The notes: generated from the sequence alone by a model not told the origin. A stretch of DNA of 43,145 nucleotides from UM-FILTER-40-17 sp032251335 (GCA_032251335.1 JAVVDW010000020.1:1-43145), one strand, 5' to 3'; positions 17,423 through 25,557 are shown, counted from the first letter of the stretch. Made by a program: numbers and translations.

Positions 17423-17456
17423 TTAGGGTTAAATTTGTATGGATTTGAAACCCTAA
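17423..17456. repeat. inverted repeat over the hya start-site region
   Basis: TTAGGGTT (17423-17430) and AACCCTAA (17449-17456) form perfect 8-bp arms around 18 nt. The right arm overlaps the predicted hya -7 box, and the element spans the predicted transcription start. It could be a second operator (repressor or modulator) or a leader hairpin; nothing in the sequence decides which. Confidence 0.5.
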
Positions 17457-17461
17457 ATGTA
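17454..17461 (-). promoter_or_regulatory. predicted -7 box of the hya operon
   Basis: On the minus strand this reads TACATTTA. It starts 29.5 nt from the centre of the palindrome at 17481-17500, the same distance as the -7 boxes of the alcohol dehydrogenase and hypA promoters. The predicted start is near 17450, giving a leader of about 68 nt to the hyaA ATG. Confidence 0.6.
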
Positions 17462-17480
17462 AAAACTCATAAAATTCTTT

Positions 17481-17500
17481 AACATGACATATATCATGTT
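17481..17500. promoter_or_regulatory. Crp/Fnr-like operator shared by divergent promoters
   Basis: Perfect palindrome AACATGA-N6-TCATGTT. The TGA-N6-TCA core has the spacing of Crp/Fnr-superfamily sites. It sits about -41 from the predicted starts on both strands, the class II activator position overlapping the -33 region. A near-copy precedes hypA. The regulator gene is not in this window. Confidence 0.7.
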
Positions 17501-17519
17501 TTTAAAATTAATATTCCAG

Positions 17520-17527
17520 TAGTTTTA
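17520..17527 (+). promoter_or_regulatory. predicted -7 box of the alcohol dehydrogenase gene
   Basis: TAGTTTTA, beginning 29.5 nt from the palindrome centre. The predicted start is near 17531, leaving a leader of about 80 nt. The sequence from ATTCC to the box (ATTCCAGTAGTTTTA) resembles that before hypA (ATTCCTGCTACTTTTA). Confidence 0.6.
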
Positions 17528-17612
17528 CAATTCTCTTGAATTGATAATGCTGTACTTACATTCTAAAAGCATTGAAATTTATTTTTACTAACTTGTTATA
17601 AATTTAAAAAAA

Positions 17613-18650
17613 ATGAAAGCACTCGTGTTTAACGGTGATCACAAAATTGCCCTAGAAGAAAGAAAAATGCCTAAGATTGACAAACCCACAGATGCAATCA
17701 TCAAAGTGTTAAAAACCACTATCTGCGGGACCGATTTGGGTATTTACAAAGGAAAAAACCCAGAGATAACTTTGGGAAGAATTTTAGGTCATGAAGGCAT
17801 TGGTATTGTTGAAGAAGTTGGCGAAAGCGTGACTCAATTTAAAAAAGGTGATAAAGTGATTATATCCTGTATCACCTCTTGTGGCTCTTGTGAATATTGT
17901 AAAAAACAATTGTATTCCCATTGCAAAGATGGCGGCTGGATATTAGGCTATATGATAGATGGTGTTCAAGCTGAGTATGTTCGCATTCCACATGCAGACA
18001 ACAGTCTGTATAAAGTTCCCACTACAATTGATGATGAAATTGCTGTTTTGCTGAGCGATATACTACCAACTGGGCACGAAATAGGTGTACAGTATGGAAA
18101 CGTAAAACCCGGTGACACCATTGCCATCGTTGGTGTAGGACCTGTCGGAATGTCTGTCTTACTGACTTCTCAATTTTATTCTCCTTCGATAATTATTGCC
18201 ATCGACATGGATGAAAACAGACTAAAACTTGCCAAAGAACTTGGCGCGACCCACACCATCAACAGTGCCTCTGAAAACGTTTTTGAGGAAATTAAAAAAA
18301 TAGCTGAAGAAGGCGTAGATGTTGCCATCGAAGCCGTTGGTATTCCTGCAACCTGGGATATCTGTCAGAAAATTGTAAAACCGGGCGGTCATCTTGCAAA
18401 CGTTGGCGTACACGGCGTGAAGGTTGATTTTGAAATACAAAAGTTGTGGATTAAAAACCTCACCATTACTACCGGATTGGTGAATACCAACACGACACCC
18501 ATGCTAATACGATCGGTTTCTGCAAATAGATTTGATTTAAAGAAAATGATTACACATCGATTCAAACTCTCTGAGATTGAAAAGGCTTATCAAGTGTTTT
18601 TGAATGGCGCAAAAGAAAAAGCTATGAAAATCATTATTGATGTCGATTAG
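17613..18650 (+). CDS. zinc-dependent alcohol dehydrogenase
   Basis: 345-residue cytoplasmic medium-chain dehydrogenase that should interconvert an alcohol and an aldehyde or ketone. Catalytic-zinc ligands C38, H60, E61 and probably D149 are present. The structural-zinc set C90, C93, C96 and C104 is complete. The Rossmann motif is GVGPVG (174-179), and D198 at the end of the second strand favours NAD(H) over NADP(H). The overall form resembles bacterial secondary-alcohol dehydrogenases such as the clostridial enzyme; the substrate cannot be told from sequence. It lies alone between hyaA (divergent) and hypA, and its promoter shares the palindrome with the hydrogenase operon, so co-expression with H2 oxidation is likely. 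The ATG is preceded by an A-rich stretch rather than a Shine-Dalgarno. Confidence 0.92.
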   Translation: MKALVFNGDHKIALEERKMPKIDKPTDAIIKVLKTTICGTDLGIYKGKNPEITLGRILGHEGIGIVEEVGESVTQFKKGDKVIISCITSCGSCEYCKKQLYSHCKDGGWILGYMIDGVQAEYVRIPHADNSLYKVPTTIDDEIAVLLSDILPTGHEIGVQYGNVKPGDTIAIVGVGPVGMSVLLTSQFYSPSIIIAIDMDENRLKLAKELGATHTINSASENVFEEIKKIAEEGVDVAIEAVGIPATWDICQKIVKPGGHLANVGVHGVKVDFEIQKLWIKNLTITTGLVNTNTTPMLIRSVSANRFDLKKMITHRFKLSEIEKAYQVFLNGAKEKAMKIIIDVD

Positions 18651-18783
18651 TTGAAAATACAATTTCAATCTTCATTTCCTATTTCAAAAAGTTTATTTCC
18701 TCTGGGATATTCAAATTTGAAAACGACCATTCATTTGAGTATTTTTTATGTTGAAATATTTTTAAAAACGAACAAAATCCATT

Positions 18784-18803
18784 AACATGACATAAATCAT
18801 ATT
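18784..18803. promoter_or_regulatory. Crp/Fnr-like operator upstream of hypABC
   Basis: AACATGA-N6-TCATATT, one mismatch from perfect symmetry. It differs from the site at 17481-17500 at only two of 20 positions. Its centre is 77 nt from the hypA ATG and 29.5 nt from the predicted -7 box. Confidence 0.68.
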
Positions 18804-18822
18804 TTGAACTTTTTATTCCTGC

Positions 18823-18830
18823 TACTTTTA
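18823..18830 (+). promoter_or_regulatory. predicted -7 box of hypABC
   Basis: TACTTTTA, 29.5 nt from the operator centre, the same geometry as both promoters in the hyaA/dehydrogenase gap. The predicted start is near 18834, with a short leader of about 37 nt to hypA. Confidence 0.6.
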
Positions 18831-18870
18831 TAAGCTGATATCATTGATATTCAATTAACGCCAAAAAACT

Positions 18871-19212
18871 ATGCACGAATTATCGATTGCTATGGGAATC
18901 GTAAAAATAGCGGAGGATGAGGCAGCCAAAGCCGGTGCGAAACAGGTTGAACTGATTGAATTGGAGATTGGTGCTTTGGCCGGAATTGATTTTGAATCGC
19001 TCGAATTTGTTTGGCCTGCTGCCGTGAAAGACACCGTTTTGGAATTTGCGATCAAAAAAATAAACACCATCAAAGGCAAAGCCAAGTGTGTAGATTGTGA
19101 TACCGTTTTTGAGGTTTCGCAATTGTATGATTCTTGCCCGGAGTGCAGTAGCAATTTTAAAGGCATCATTCAAGGAAAAGAATTGCGCGTAAAAGCGCTT
19201 GAAGTAGTCTAA
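18871..19212 (+). CDS. hypA: hydrogenase nickel-insertion protein HypA
   Basis: 113-residue metallochaperone that, with HypB, delivers Ni2+ to the large subunit precursor. The nickel site is the invariant N terminus MHE (H2, E3). The structural zinc site is C73, C76, C89 and C92 (CVDC, CPEC). Length and composition are typical. It is the first gene of a three-gene hypABC set on the plus strand, behind its own operator-promoter pair, and is followed by hypB after 19 nt. Confidence 0.97.
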   Translation: MHELSIAMGIVKIAEDEAAKAGAKQVELIELEIGALAGIDFESLEFVWPAAVKDTVLEFAIKKINTIKGKAKCVDCDTVFEVSQLYDSCPECSSNFKGIIQGKELRVKALEVV

Positions 19213-19231
19213 CCCATTAAAAAATAATATT

Positions 19232-20068
19232 ATGTGCGGAACTTGTGGTTGTAGCGGCGGGGAAAATGGCGTAAGCATTCATGACCCTAAAGCAGTAAAA
19301 GAACACGAAGCTGTACACCTCCATTACGGTGAACACAGTCATTCGCATGCGCATGTCCATGAAGGGCACGCCCACACCCATGAGCATGACCACGATCACG
19401 ACCATACGCACCATCACAAAAAAGTGATTGACGTTGCACAAGATATTTTGCACCACAACGATGTGATGGCCGCCCGAAACCGCGGTTATTTTGAGGCAAA
19501 AAACATCTTCGCGCTCAATTTGGTCAGTTCGCCCGGCTCCGGAAAAACATCTTTATTGGAACGAACCCTGAAAGATTTGAAAACGGAAATCCCGTTTTTT
19601 GTGATTGAAGGCGATCAACAAACCTCTAACGATGCCAACCGCATTGCCGCCATCGACATCCCTGTGATACAAATCAATACCGGAAAAGGCTGCCATTTGG
19701 AAAGTGATACCATTTATGACGCCGTTAAAAAATTGAACATTACCGATAACGCCATATTGATGATTGAAAATGTTGGGAATTTGGTCTGTCCATCTATGTT
19801 TGATTTGGGCGAATCCAAACGCGTGGTTATCATCAGCACTACTGAGGGCGAGGATAAACCAATCAAATATCCGGACATGTTCCACACCTCCGATTTGTGT
19901 ATCATCAACAAAATAGATTTGCTGCCCTATGTGCATATTGATATTGAAAAACTGAAACAATACGCACTGAAAGTCAACCCAAAATTACAATTCATAGAAC
20001 TCTCCGCCACCACCGGAGAAGGCATGAATGCTTGGTATTATTGGCTCAGAGAACATAAACTAAAATAA
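19232..20068 (+). CDS. hypB: hydrogenase nickel-incorporation GTPase HypB
   Basis: 278-residue SIMIBI-class GTPase that powers nickel delivery. The N terminus MCGTCGC is the high-affinity metal motif (C2, C5, C7). Residues 25-62 contain 18 His and serve as a nickel store. The G domain has Walker A SPGSGKTS (100-107), the dimer-interface metal residues C154 and H155, and the base-specificity motif NKID. All are intact. It begins 19 nt after hypA and ends 7 nt before hypC, consistent with one transcript. Confidence 0.97.
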   Translation: MCGTCGCSGGENGVSIHDPKAVKEHEAVHLHYGEHSHSHAHVHEGHAHTHEHDHDHDHTHHHKKVIDVAQDILHHNDVMAARNRGYFEAKNIFALNLVSSPGSGKTSLLERTLKDLKTEIPFFVIEGDQQTSNDANRIAAIDIPVIQINTGKGCHLESDTIYDAVKKLNITDNAILMIENVGNLVCPSMFDLGESKRVVIISTTEGEDKPIKYPDMFHTSDLCIINKIDLLPYVHIDIEKLKQYALKVNPKLQFIELSATTGEGMNAWYYWLREHKLK

Positions 20069-20075
20069 AAAAACG

Positions 20076-20327
20076 ATGTGTTTATCTATTCCCGGAAAAC
20101 TGATAGAAATCACCAACCAACTCGACGATACCTTTAGGGTAGGTAAAGTTTCCTTCGATGGCATTGTCAAAAAAGTGAGCCTCACCTTGGTGCCAGAGGC
20201 AAAAATCGGTGATTATGTGATGGTACATGTTGGCGCTGCCATCGGTATCGTAGATGAGGAGGAAGCCAAAAAAACTTTCGAACTACTCAAGCAACTCGAT
20301 GAGCTGCATGAATTGGAAAATCAATAA
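20076..20327 (+). CDS. hypC: hydrogenase assembly chaperone HypC
   Basis: 83-residue chaperone that pairs with HypD to build the Fe(CN)2CO unit and then carries it to the large subunit. The invariant MCLSIPGK start exposes C2 after Met removal. H51 in MVHVGAAIG is the second conserved ligand. A short helical tail follows. It is the only HypC paralogue in the window, so it probably serves both the HypD and large-subunit steps. It lies 7 nt after hypB; aat begins 27 nt downstream with no terminator visible between them. Confidence 0.97.
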   Translation: MCLSIPGKLIEITNQLDDTFRVGKVSFDGIVKKVSLTLVPEAKIGDYVMVHVGAAIGIVDEEEAKKTFELLKQLDELHELENQ

Positions 20328-20354
20328 AAATTTTCGCAAATTAATAAAGCTCCC

Positions 20355-21011
20355 TTGCCCTATTTTGAAATTTCTGATCAAAACCCCAATTTTCCTCCGG
20401 CCTACTTTGCGGATTCGGACGGATTGGTGGCTGTAGGCGGCGATTTGACAGCTGAAAAACTGCTAGAGGCTTACACCTGCGGCATCTACTTTTGGCACCA
20501 TCCCATGAAACGCATACAATGGTGGTCGCCCGATCCGAGGCTGGTTATCCGTCTTAAAGATTTTGAACCCTCAGAAGACTTTAGCGAACTTCAAAAGGCG
20601 TATTCCTTTGAGTGGGACATCAAATTACTGACTGTTTTAGATTTTTGCAAACAAACGCACAACCGTGACGGTCAGTGGACGCATGCCTCTGTTACAGGCA
20701 GAATGGCACGTTGTTTTGAAGCATTGCACCAAAGGGGTGTTCTAAAAACCGCAGCAGTTTACCGAGAAAATATATTGGTCGCTGGCATCATAGGTGTCGC
20801 ACTCGGACGTATGTTTTTTGGCGAATACTTGGTTTCATCAGAAAGTGAAGCTAACCGATTTTGCATGCTGAGTGTAATGCAAACCCTCAAACGAGAAAAA
20901 TTTGAAATCATCGACTTGCAAAAGGAAACGATGGCTATGGAAGGCATAATTCCTGATGAGATGTCGCGTCTGGAGTTTGTAAATCTTTGCAAAGAAAAAA
21001 CGAAAAATTGA
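20355..21011 (+). CDS. aat: leucyl/phenylalanyl-tRNA-protein transferase
   Basis: 218-residue cytoplasmic transferase of the N-degron pathway. It adds Leu or Phe from aminoacyl-tRNA to proteins with N-terminal Lys or Arg, marking them for ClpAP. Family signatures are GLVAVGGDL, AYTCGIYFWH, WWSPDPRLVI, THNRDGQWTH, and the C-terminal LVSSESEANRFCMLSVM region. It uses a TTG start; the segment PYFEISDQNPNFPP matches the usual N terminus, so no longer form is needed. It lies 27 nt after hypC and 19 nt before the TPR gene, and may be co-transcribed with hypABC. Confidence 0.93.
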   Translation: MPYFEISDQNPNFPPAYFADSDGLVAVGGDLTAEKLLEAYTCGIYFWHHPMKRIQWWSPDPRLVIRLKDFEPSEDFSELQKAYSFEWDIKLLTVLDFCKQTHNRDGQWTHASVTGRMARCFEALHQRGVLKTAAVYRENILVAGIIGVALGRMFFGEYLVSSESEANRFCMLSVMQTLKREKFEIIDLQKETMAMEGIIPDEMSRLEFVNLCKEKTKN

Positions 21012-21030
21012 TATAAAATAGTTACGAAAT

Positions 21031-22281
21031 ATGGCACCCTCTTACGAACAAATCGTCATCCATGCCGAATCTGCAAAAGCGGCTCAAAACACTTCCAAAG
21101 CTATTGAGCTTTACGAAAGTGCGCTTACGAAAACGCACACAGTGGCCAACCAGATTGAATTGTGCACCACATTGGGAAAATTGTATCTAAAAACAAATGA
21201 CACACAGCAAGCGGCAGAACATTTTATAAAAGCTCTGCATTTATTTGAAGTCTTTTCTATTGAACAGCCTGTGGAGAAGGCCATTCTGCACAACAATTTG
21301 GCGCATGCCTTATTGCACCAAAACACGGAAGATGCGCTACAAAATTACGCAGCTGCTCTTGCCATTTTTATGGAATTGAAGGACAAAAACGAAAAATATA
21401 ACACACACGCGGCCAACACGGCATTTGCCATGGGAGAAGCTTTTATGAAGCTTAGAAAATTGTCGCAAGCAAAACAAACTTACAAACAAGCCATTGCATT
21501 ATACGAAAGCCTGAAGTTGAGTAACTATGAAGAGTTTTCTGCCCGCGCACAGTATCAATTGGGTGCCATTTACCAGGAAGAAAACTTGTTTTTAGATGCA
21601 AAGAACCATTTTAAAAAAGCCTACGAATACTTCGCAAAGCTCGCATATAACGATTTGCGTTTTGAACCCTATCAGGCGGCCGCTTGCAACAACCTCAGTG
21701 TGTGTTTCAAAGATTTGGGGATGTATGACGAAGCCCTGAAATATTATCAAAAAACACTTACCACATACACCAATTTATCTGAGGACAATGCCGAATTTGT
21801 GCCATACGTTGCTTCTACTTACACTGCCATAGCTATTTTATATGCCCAGCTTAAAAATTATAAAACAGCTTTAAAAAACGAAAAATACGGCAGGCGGATT
21901 TATGAATTCCTCACCGAAGAAACGCCCGAAAAATACAAACACTACTGGGCTACTTCCTATCACAATTGCGGTGTTTTTGCTTTGGAAGACCAAAATCTGG
22001 AGAAAGCCGAAAAATATTTTAAAATTGCATTGAAAATGAGAAAAGAACTGGCCAAACAAGAAAAAATATTCGAGGCAGACGTCTGCGTCACGGCACTGAA
22101 TTTATTGGAAACCTATCAAACAAATGAAGCCGTAAAACCCCAGAATAAAAAAGAAAAGTGTCTGAAAATACTATCGGATCTCGAAAAGATACTGCCGCAA
22201 CTCAACCAAGAAAAACCTGTGGTCAAAAGCATGAAAAGCGATGTTGCTTATTACAATAATATATTGAAAACCAAAAACTAA
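21031..22281 (+). CDS. tetratricopeptide-repeat protein
   Basis: 416-residue cytoplasmic TPR protein without signal peptide or catalytic domain. At least seven to eight TPR-like helical pairs cover about residues 5-350, with recurring A-x-x-x-Y-x-x-A-L and NNLA/NNLS spacing (for example ALQNYAAALAIF, YDEALKYYQKTLTTY, LEKAEKYFKIALKM). The C terminus (about 365-416) is basic and helical. Such proteins are scaffolds; the partner is unknown. It follows aat by 19 nt and converges on ypdA. I do not recognise a specific family. Confidence 0.8.
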   Translation: MAPSYEQIVIHAESAKAAQNTSKAIELYESALTKTHTVANQIELCTTLGKLYLKTNDTQQAAEHFIKALHLFEVFSIEQPVEKAILHNNLAHALLHQNTEDALQNYAAALAIFMELKDKNEKYNTHAANTAFAMGEAFMKLRKLSQAKQTYKQAIALYESLKLSNYEEFSARAQYQLGAIYQEENLFLDAKNHFKKAYEYFAKLAYNDLRFEPYQAAACNNLSVCFKDLGMYDEALKYYQKTLTTYTNLSEDNAEFVPYVASTYTAIAILYAQLKNYKTALKNEKYGRRIYEFLTEETPEKYKHYWATSYHNCGVFALEDQNLEKAEKYFKIALKMRKELAKQEKIFEADVCVTALNLLETYQTNEAVKPQNKKEKCLKILSDLEKILPQLNQEKPVVKSMKSDVAYYNNILKTKN

Positions 22282-22335
22282 GCGTCCAAATTATCGATAT
22301 TGATTACTTTTTCAAAAAAATTGCTTTGATGTGAT

Positions 22336-23304
22336 TTATTGTTGCTTGCTTTGGATGTGATTTACAATTTGCTTAGCGTGTACCCGCGAATTTTCGATAA
22401 ACCATTTGTGCGTTTCCATCCCGCCGCAAATGACGCCCGCCAAGTAAAGTCCGGATGTGTTGGTTTCCATGGTTTCTTCGTTGTAAAAAGGTTTCCGCCT
22501 TTCGTCCTCCGAAAGTTGAATGCCCATCGATTCCAAAAATTCAAAATTGGGTTCATAGCCGGTGAGTGCTAAAACATAATCGTTATCGAGCGTGACGCTG
22601 CCATCCGGTGTTTCAATGCGAATAAAATTTTCTGTGATTTCTGCCACTTCACTGTTGAAATACGCCTTGATGCTTCCTTCGGCTATTCGGTTTTCAATAT
22701 CCGGTTTTACCCAGTATTTTACACGCCTGCCGATACTGTCTCCCCGAACAATCATGGTGACATGAGCGCCTTTGCGATAACATTCCAAAGCCGCATCTAC
22801 TGAGGAGTTGCTCGCTCCAATAACAGCTACATTTTGATGCGCATAAAAATGAGGATCCTTATAGTAATGTGCAACTTTTGGCAGGGATTCGCCCTTGACA
22901 CCAATATAGTTGGGAATGTCGTAAAAACCCGTGGCAATAATAACATTACGCGCAAAATACACATCCTTGGTGGTGATAACTTCAAAGGCATCTGCTGTTT
23001 TTTCCACCTGTGTTACACCTTCAAAAAGGTTGACGCGCAGGTTGTTGGATGAAACAATGCGACGGTAATATTCCAAGGCTTCGTCTCGGTTGGGTTTTAC
23101 CTCTTTACTGATAAACGGAATTTGCTCTATTTCGAGCAAATCTGACGAGGAGAAAAACCGCATATTCACAGGATAATTATAAATTGAATTGACCAGGCAG
23201 CCTTTTTCGATGATCAAATAATCAAGACCGTTTTTTTGGGCTTCCAGGCCACAGGCAATACCGATTGGCCCGCAACCCACTATCAATACATCTAAAGGTT
23301 TCAT
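22336..23304 (-). CDS. ypdA: YpdA-family FAD/NAD(P)-binding oxidoreductase (putative bacillithiol disulfide reductase)
   Basis: 322-residue flavoprotein related to thioredoxin reductase. The FAD-binding GCGPIG motif is at 10-15 and a second nucleotide-binding motif, GASNSSVDAALE, is near residue 163. There is no CxxC redox pair, which separates YpdA from thioredoxin reductase. Segments such as NYPVNMRFFSSSDLLEI and the C-terminal ETNTSGLYLAGVICGGMETHKWFIENSR are characteristic. In Firmicutes YpdA reduces oxidised bacillithiol; Bacteroidota members are annotated the same way, and the activity here is inferred. It converges with the TPR gene. Its upstream region carries dispersed repeats. Confidence 0.88.
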   Translation of the reverse strand: MKPLDVLIVGCGPIGIACGLEAQKNGLDYLIIEKGCLVNSIYNYPVNMRFFSSSDLLEIEQIPFISKEVKPNRDEALEYYRRIVSSNNLRVNLFEGVTQVEKTADAFEVITTKDVYFARNVIIATGFYDIPNYIGVKGESLPKVAHYYKDPHFYAHQNVAVIGASNSSVDAALECYRKGAHVTMIVRGDSIGRRVKYWVKPDIENRIAEGSIKAYFNSEVAEITENFIRIETPDGSVTLDNDYVLALTGYEPNFEFLESMGIQLSEDERRKPFYNEETMETNTSGLYLAGVICGGMETHKWFIENSRVHAKQIVNHIQSKQQ

Positions 23305-23353
23305 GTGCTTATTTTATTTATTTCGACTTCGCTCAAAACAAGTGTTTTTTAAC

Positions 23354-23438
23354 GGTCATGCTTCGACTACGCTCGGCACAGGCTCGGAACAACTTAGGAT
23401 AATCATACTCCTGTGTGCAAAATTTTTCATGGGCGTTT
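23354..23438. repeat. dispersed intergenic repeat, copy 2
   Basis: Shares 23 identical nt (23395-23417), the ATGGGCGTTT block (23429-23438) and the CTTCGACT...GCACAG block (23354-23381) with positions 13-114. Module order is reversed relative to copy 1. Confidence 0.6.
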
Positions 23439-23560
23439 AATTGAATGTTTTGGATTTTAATTCTAAACCCAAAAATACCATTAAAATGAGGAAGTTTCAA
23501 TGATTTGTGATGGAGAAATTTTTTCACCCCATTTCGTGCGATTTTAAAAGTTCTGTAATT

Positions 23561-23591
23561 TTTGAAGTACCTTGCGCTATATTTATTTTTA
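23561..23591 (+). promoter_or_regulatory. promoter of the ABC exporter
   Basis: TTTG (23561-23564), a 19-nt spacer, then TATTTTTA (23584-23591), close to the Bacteroidota consensus. The position places transcription start near 23595, which supports the ATG at 23608 and excludes the upstream TTG at 23572. Confidence 0.72.
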
Positions 23592-23607
23592 CCAGAAAAC
23601 CCCTTTT

Positions 23608-25344
23608 ATGCCCGAAAAAAAAATATCCATCCTCAAAGCTTTTAAAACCATTATTTGGCCTCGTCGCAATCTTGTACTGATAGGCCTATTACTCATCGTC
23701 ATCAGCAATGCCGCCAGTTTTGTGGGTCCCATTTCACTGAAATATTTTATGGACGATGTGATTCCTAACAAAGACTTGGAAATGCTTAAAATTTTGGTTG
23801 TTGCCGTGGCTTTTGCCATCTTAGTGCAGGCAGTCACCTCTTTTCTGCTTACCAAAATACTGAGTGTACAGGCACAATACCTCATCTCAGAACTGCGGGC
23901 ACAGGTACAAAAGAAGGTGCTTTCCCTGCCGATTCGTTTTTTCGACAACTCCAAATCGGGTGCTTTGGTTTCACGCATCATGACAGATGTGGAAGGTGTT
24001 CGAAACCTGATCGGTACAGGCTTGGTGCAATTGGTAGGCGGGTCTATAACTGCCGTGGTATCACTTGTTCTGTTGCTTCGCATAAGTCCGTCTATGACTT
24101 TATTTACGCTGGTGCCGTTGGCTATTTTTGCATTGGTGGCCTTAAAAGCCTTTAAAATTATCCGACCTATTTTTAGAAACCGCGGAAAAATCAATGCCGA
24201 AGTGACCGGAAGACTTACCGAAACCTTGGGCGGCATCCGGGTCATCAAAGGATTTAATGCGGAAATACAAGAACACAAAGTATTTGAAAGTGGTGTGGAA
24301 AAACTGTTTCAAAACGTAAAAAAGAGCCTCACCGCCACCGCTTTTATGACCAGTTCCTCCACTTTTTTACTGGGCGTAGCTACCACCGGTATCATGGGCA
24401 TTGGTGGATATAAAATTATGATGGACCAGCTCACCATCGGCGAATTTTTATCTTTTACTTTTTTATTGGGATTGATGATTGCACCCATAGTTCAGATGAG
24501 TAACATAGGGAGCCAACTTACTGAAGCCTTGGCCGGGTTGGATCGAACTGAAGAATTAATGAACATGACTCCGGAAGTGGATGAAGCCGAACGCACTATC
24601 GTGCTCGATGACATGCAAGGACACATCGCTTTTAAGGATGTTTCTTTCGCGTACGAAACCAACAAGGAAGTGTTACATGCAATTAGTTTTGCGGTAAACC
24701 CGGGTTCAGTAGTGGCTTTGGTGGGCAGTTCGGGTTCCGGAAAATCGACCATTGCCGGATTGGCGGCGACCTTTTTAACCCCGCAATCGGGTACCATTAC
24801 CATTGATGGAAAAGACCTCTCTAAAGTAAACCTTCCAAGCTATCGTCAACACCTGGGCGTGGTGTTGCAAGACGAATTTTTGTTTGAAGGCACCATACGA
24901 GAAAACATACTTTTCCCTAGGCCTAATGCGACTGAAGCGGAATTGCAAAATGCTATAAAAGCTGCTTATGTGGATGAATTTACCGACCGTTTTGAAAAAG
25001 GATTGTACACGCTAATTGGCGAACGCGGCATCAAACTCTCCGGCGGACAACGGCAGCGCATTGCCATAGCCAGAGCTATTTTGGCCGACCCAAAAGTGCT
25101 GATTTTAGACGAAGCCACTTCAAATCTAGACACTGAAAGCGAAGCTCTTATTCAAAAAAGTTTGGCTACACTTACCGAAGGGAGAACCACTTTTGTCATT
25201 GCCCACCGGTTGAGCACTATACGAAAAGCTGACCAAATATTGGTAATCGAAAACGGTCGTATCGCAGAACAAGGCACGCATGAGGAACTGATAGCACTAG
25301 AAGGACGTTATTACCATTTGTTTACCTATCAGGCACGGATATAA
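23608..25344 (+). CDS. ABC exporter, fused permease-ATPase (MsbA-like)
   Basis: 578-residue half-transporter that dimerises in the inner membrane to export a lipid or other hydrophobic substrate. Six membrane helices occupy about residues 20-310. The ATPase follows with Walker A GSSGSGKS (373-380), signature LSGGQ (477-481), Walker B VLILDEA (about 497-503) and the switch His in AHRLS (533). Its closest described relatives are MsbA/multidrug-type exporters; substrate is not evident. The frame opens at a TTG 36 nt earlier, but that lies upstream of the -7 box, so the ATG was chosen. It is divergent from ypdA and convergent with rpe. Confidence 0.93.
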   Translation: MPEKKISILKAFKTIIWPRRNLVLIGLLLIVISNAASFVGPISLKYFMDDVIPNKDLEMLKILVVAVAFAILVQAVTSFLLTKILSVQAQYLISELRAQVQKKVLSLPIRFFDNSKSGALVSRIMTDVEGVRNLIGTGLVQLVGGSITAVVSLVLLLRISPSMTLFTLVPLAIFALVALKAFKIIRPIFRNRGKINAEVTGRLTETLGGIRVIKGFNAEIQEHKVFESGVEKLFQNVKKSLTATAFMTSSSTFLLGVATTGIMGIGGYKIMMDQLTIGEFLSFTFLLGLMIAPIVQMSNIGSQLTEALAGLDRTEELMNMTPEVDEAERTIVLDDMQGHIAFKDVSFAYETNKEVLHAISFAVNPGSVVALVGSSGSGKSTIAGLAATFLTPQSGTITIDGKDLSKVNLPSYRQHLGVVLQDEFLFEGTIRENILFPRPNATEAELQNAIKAAYVDEFTDRFEKGLYTLIGERGIKLSGGQRQRIAIARAILADPKVLILDEATSNLDTESEALIQKSLATLTEGRTTFVIAHRLSTIRKADQILVIENGRIAEQGTHEELIALEGRYYHLFTYQARI

Positions 25345-25557
25345 ATGCGTTTACACGGTTTGTGATAGCACTTTAAAACGCTCGAAATGTGTTCAGAAAC
25401 TGATTTGCCCAGCCCAATGTCCGGGGATGGTCTGAAATTACGTATGAATAACGAATCGTCAGGGCAATGAAATTAGATCGATCAAGCGAACAGATGCTTT
25501 ACGAGTTTTTCAAACTTTTGAGGATTTGCATCATTCAAATCTTTTCACCTTGAATTA

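Larger units (their letters stand above)
23305..23607. other. intergenic region with REP-like repeats
   Basis: Divergent gap between ypdA and the ABC exporter, with no supported gene. It contains two related blocks, TTCGACTTCGCTCAAAACA (23322-23340) and TTCGACTACGCTCGGCACA (23362-23380), 15 of 19 identical. It also contains dispersed-repeat copy 2 and the exporter promoter. Confidence 0.6.

Noticed and set aside
23572..23607. Upstream TTG start for the ABC exporter
   Set aside because: It lies between the -33 and -7 elements of the predicted promoter, so it would not be in the transcript.
25345..25557. Gap between the ABC exporter and rpe examined for a small or decayed gene
   Set aside because: Only frames under about 30 codons are present, and no terminator hairpin or recognisable remnant is seen.
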